7,507 nt of DNA. It comes from Helicobacteraceae bacterium (lineage in GTDB: Bacteria; Campylobacterota; Campylobacteria; Campylobacterales; SZUA-545). Where the stretch lies: NCBI GenBank assembly GCA_031276985.1, contig JAISMA010000197.1, forward strand, positions 1 through 7,507, written 5' to 3'. Positions within the stretch are counted from its first letter, which is position 1, and each line of letters starts with the position of its first letter. A model generated the notes under the pieces. That model ran no database searches, was not told the origin of the DNA, and was given only the letters and a program-made list of their open reading frames with translations. Below are positions 5,427-7,507 of this stretch, piece after piece. The position numbers were made by a program, and so were the translations under genes.

Positions 5427-6005
5427 CTAGCTTCTTTCAAAGCCGATCGCGCTTTCGCCCGCTTTGATCTTAGCGCCAATCGCCGCTTTTATCTCGCTTG
5501 CTTTTGGCAACGCGAGCGCGACCTCGCCGCCGTAAAAAAAGCCGAGCCTCTCGCCAAGATACGATCCGCCTTTGATATTATAAAAGCGGCTAGGCTTGCG
5601 GTTTGGAAACAGCGTTAGCGTAACCCTGCCGTTGAACGATATGCTCTCCGCCTGCCGAAGATAGCCTTCCGCGCCCGCGATTCCGTGCAAAACGCTTGAT
5701 TGCGCGACGGCGCTCTGAACGGGCGAACGAATTAAGCGCGCGCCGAAAACGCCCGTTTTGATCGACACTCTCACGCAATCGCTTTCGCTTTCAATCGCCA
5801 CGATCTCGCCGTCGATCGGCGCGATAAAAGCAAGCGAATCGCGCTCGACGGGAATGCGCTCGGGATTGCGAAAAAACCACAGGCAGTATAAAAGCGTTAG
5901 CAGCAAAACAAACGCCAAAAAATCGGCGTCGATCACCGCCGACAAGATCGTCAAAACCGCTAAAACCGCGACGCTCAAAAACCCTTCTTTCGCGACGATC
6001 AACAT
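5427..6005 (-). CDS. Phosphatidylserine decarboxylase-family membrane protein, probably not catalytic
   Basis: This 192-residue protein resembles the short (type II) phosphatidylserine decarboxylases that turn phosphatidylserine into phosphatidylethanolamine. After KEG (6-8) come two hydrophobic helices (about 9-26 and 28-45), then FFRNPER (44-50), APIDGEIVAI (62-71) and GERLGFFYGGEVALALP (151-167), all in family order. Two critical places differ. The Gly-Ser self-cleavage site that yields the pyruvoyl cofactor (FGS in active enzymes) reads YGG (158-160). The HVNR-type histidine motif reads RLIR (90-93). No serine lies between 149 and 169, so cofactor formation looks impossible. Campylobacterota such as Helicobacter and Campylobacter carry, as I recall, a decarboxylase-related gene between ftsH and pssA, with the true psd elsewhere; this is probably that gene. 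Databases may still label it psd. It overlaps the ftsH stop by one base (TAATG) and has GGAGAG five bases upstream. Next to pssA it may bind or sense phospholipid, which is inference. Confidence 0.82.
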   Translation of the reverse strand: MLIVAKEGFLSVAVLAVLTILSAVIDADFLAFVLLLTLLYCLWFFRNPERIPVERDSLAFIAPIDGEIVAIESESDCVRVSIKTGVFGARLIRSPVQSAVAQSSVLHGIAGAEGYLRQAESISFNGRVTLTLFPNRKPSRFYNIKGGSYLGERLGFFYGGEVALALPKASEIKAAIGAKIKAGESAIGFERS

Positions 6006-7507
6006 TAGCGCTCTCCGCTCGCGTTTTCGCCGCCGCTTTGCGCCGCTTCGTTTTGCCTCGCTTCCGCGACGGCGTTTAAGGCGATCTCCTCGTCCTCTTT
6101 TTCGCGGACGATTCCCGCTTTGGTCTCGAACGCCTCGATAATCTCTCTTACCTTCGCGCCCTCGATCACCTCTTCGGCTAACAGCGACGCGCCGATCTCC
6201 TCGATCGCGGCGTTATAGGTATTTAGGCGCTCTTTTACCGCTTCGTAACGCTCGGTAAGCGTATTTTTGACGTAAAAATCAGTCTCTTCGGCGAGTTTTT
6301 CGCTGTAGTCTTTGGATTTTCCGTAGCCGTACGGCGATCCCAAAAAGCCGCCCGCCCGTTTTTCCATGACCATAAGCCCCGCGACGTCGCTCATGCCGTA
6401 GATAGAGACCATCGCTTTGATAATGTCCGTGGCGCGTTCCAGATCGTTTGACGCGCCCGTGCTAATTTCGCCGATGAATATCTCCTCCGCGGCGCGTCCG
6501 CCAAGCAACACGTCGACTTCGGCGATCAGCTCGTGTTTTTGCATAAGGTATTTGTTCTCTTCGGGCGTGTTCAGCGTATAGCCAAGCGCCGCCAGCCCGC
6601 GCGGGATGATTGAAACCTTATTGACCTTTTTCGCGCCTTTGGTCGTCTCGGCGACAAGCGCGTGCCCGCTTTCGTGATAGGCGACGATCTTTTTTTCTTT
6701 CGGGCTTATGCGGCGCGATTTTTTCTCCAAGCCCGCGATCGATCGCTCCACCGCCTCGCGCAGATCGTCGTTGTCCACCGCCTCTTTGTTTTTGCGCCCC
6801 GCAAGCAGCGTCGCCTCGTTGACGATATTGGCTAAATCCGCGCCCGCCAAGCCCGCCGTCATTTTGGCGATTGTGTCGAGATCGGCTTTTTCGGCGAGTT
6901 TAACCGCTTTGACATGCACTTTTAAGATCTCAAGTCGCCCTTTGAAATCGGGCTTGTCGACTAGCACTTGACGATCAAAACGCCCTGGTCGCAACAAAGC
7001 GGGATCGAGAATTTCGGGGCGGTTAGTCGCCGCCAAAATGATGATAGGCTCTGTGGAAGCAAAGCCGTCCATTTCCGCAAGCAGTTGGTTTAGCGTCTGC
7101 TCGCGCTCATCGTTGCCTCCAAAGCCCGAAGCGGCGCGGCTTTTGCCAAGCGCGTCAAGCTCGTCGATGAAGACGATCGCGGGCGCCTGCCTTTTTGCCT
7201 GCTCAAACAGATCGCGCACCCGCGCCGCGCCCACGCCGACAAACATCTCGATAAAACCGCTCGCGCTAACGGAAAAAAACGGAACGCTCGCCTCGCCCGC
7301 CACCGCTTTGGCAAGCAACGTTTTGCCCGTTCCCGGGGGTCCGACAAGCAAAATGCCCTTCGGTATTTTCGCGCCGAGTTTGATATAGCGATCGGGATTT
7401 TTAAGAAAATCGACGATCTCCTTAACCTCCTCTTTCGCCTCTTCCGCGCCCGCCATATCGTCGAATTTGATCGCGGGTTTTTCGGCGCTGATTAGGTTTT
7501 TGGCGCT
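6005..7507 (-). CDS. ftsH: ATP-dependent membrane zinc metalloprotease FtsH (3' part)
   Basis: FtsH is a hexameric inner-membrane AAA+ protease that extracts and degrades damaged membrane proteins and some soluble regulators. The last 500 residues are present; the open frame continues past 7507, so the two N-terminal membrane helices and the periplasmic domain lie outside. Counting from the window edge: Walker A GPPGTGKT (56-63), pore-loop region FIEMFVGVGA (85-94), Walker B IVFIDE (111-116), and the second region of homology TNRPEILDPALL...GRFDR (161-179). The zinc site HESGH (278-282) follows, with third ligand D355 in STGASND. All key residues are intact. The tail after about residue 455 is charged and low-complexity. 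Many stretches match the Helicobacter/Campylobacter FtsH, supporting the taxonomic call. An internal ATG at 7456 is not the start, because it lies inside the conserved 'KFDDMAG' segment just before the AAA domain. In E. coli, FtsH controls lipid balance by degrading LpxC, so its pairing with lipid genes is suggestive only. Confidence 0.96.
   Translation of the reverse strand, partial: SAKNLISAEKPAIKFDDMAGAEEAKEEVKEIVDFLKNPDRYIKLGAKIPKGILLVGPPGTGKTLLAKAVAGEASVPFFSVSASGFIEMFVGVGAARVRDLFEQAKRQAPAIVFIDELDALGKSRAASGFGGNDEREQTLNQLLAEMDGFASTEPIIILAATNRPEILDPALLRPGRFDRQVLVDKPDFKGRLEILKVHVKAVKLAEKADLDTIAKMTAGLAGADLANIVNEATLLAGRKNKEAVDNDDLREAVERSIAGLEKKSRRISPKEKKIVAYHESGHALVAETTKGAKKVNKVSIIPRGLAALGYTLNTPEENKYLMQKHELIAEVDVLLGGRAAEEIFIGEISTGASNDLERATDIIKAMVSIYGMSDVAGLMVMEKRAGGFLGSPYGYGKSKDYSEKLAEETDFYVKNTLTERYEAVKERLNTYNAAIEEIGASLLAEEVIEGAKVREIIEAFETKAGIVREKEDEEIALNAVAEARQNEAAQSGGENASGER
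6011..6016 (-). promoter_or_regulatory. Ribosome binding site of the PSD-like gene, inside the ftsH end
   Basis: GGAGAG on the minus strand lies five bases before the ATG at 6005, within the last ftsH codons. With the TAATG overlap it indicates translational coupling of the two genes and supports this start. Confidence 0.6.

Noticed and set aside
5590..5778. 62-residue minus-strand frame inside the PSD-like gene, and the 85-residue one inside ftsH (7090-7347)
   Set aside because: Both are alternate frames of well-supported genes and show only Arg/Ala-rich shadow composition.
6005..7456. Treating ATG 7456 as the start of ftsH
   Set aside because: The same frame stays open to the window edge and encodes conserved FtsH sequence (about 'AIKFDDMAG'), so the gene is simply cut by the window.

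Overview
The window is a gene-dense stretch in which every supportable gene lies on the minus strand, so transcription runs from right to left. The order ftsH, PSD-like gene, pssA, and the close match of FtsH to the Helicobacter/Campylobacter form (for example the run from the HESGH zinc motif through 'TLNTPEENKYLMQKHEL'), point to a member of the Campylobacterota. That placement rests on remembered family sequences, not on a search. GC content looks moderate: about 55% in the metabolic genes and mid-40s in the TPR genes by rough hand counts of sample lines. GATC and CGATCG strings are unusually common.

Right half (3117-7507): the 3' part of ftsH, the membrane AAA+ zinc protease, runs in from beyond the window. 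It is followed by a PSD-family membrane protein that overlaps it by one base, then pssA (phosphatidylserine synthase), then leuA (2-isopropylmalate synthase), which overlaps pssA by 8 bases. The PSD-like protein keeps the fold landmarks but lacks the serine needed to make the pyruvoyl cofactor, so it is probably not an active decarboxylase.

Left half (1-3106): ten bases after leuA comes a small exported DUF1566/Lcl-like protein. It is followed by two large tetratricopeptide-repeat (TPR) proteins of 338 and 506 residues, with 9 and 14 TPR units. The two TPR genes are in the same reading frame and are separated only by one TAA codon. The second has no ATG and no Shine-Dalgarno, and could start only at a TTG directly after that stop. 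A hairpin plus T-tract at about 181-205 closes this run. A third, secreted TPR paralogue then starts at 129 from what looks like its own promoter and leaves the window at base 1.

Gaps from ftsH to the second TPR gene are between -8 and +35 bases, with no convincing internal terminator or promoter, so the seven genes probably form one transcription unit. It combines membrane proteolysis, phospholipid head-group synthesis, leucine synthesis and a lineage-specific set of repeat proteins. No tRNA, rRNA, CRISPR array, insertion sequence or attachment site was seen. The most unusual features are the TAA-TTG junction, the expanding TPR family and the catalytically degenerate PSD homologue.
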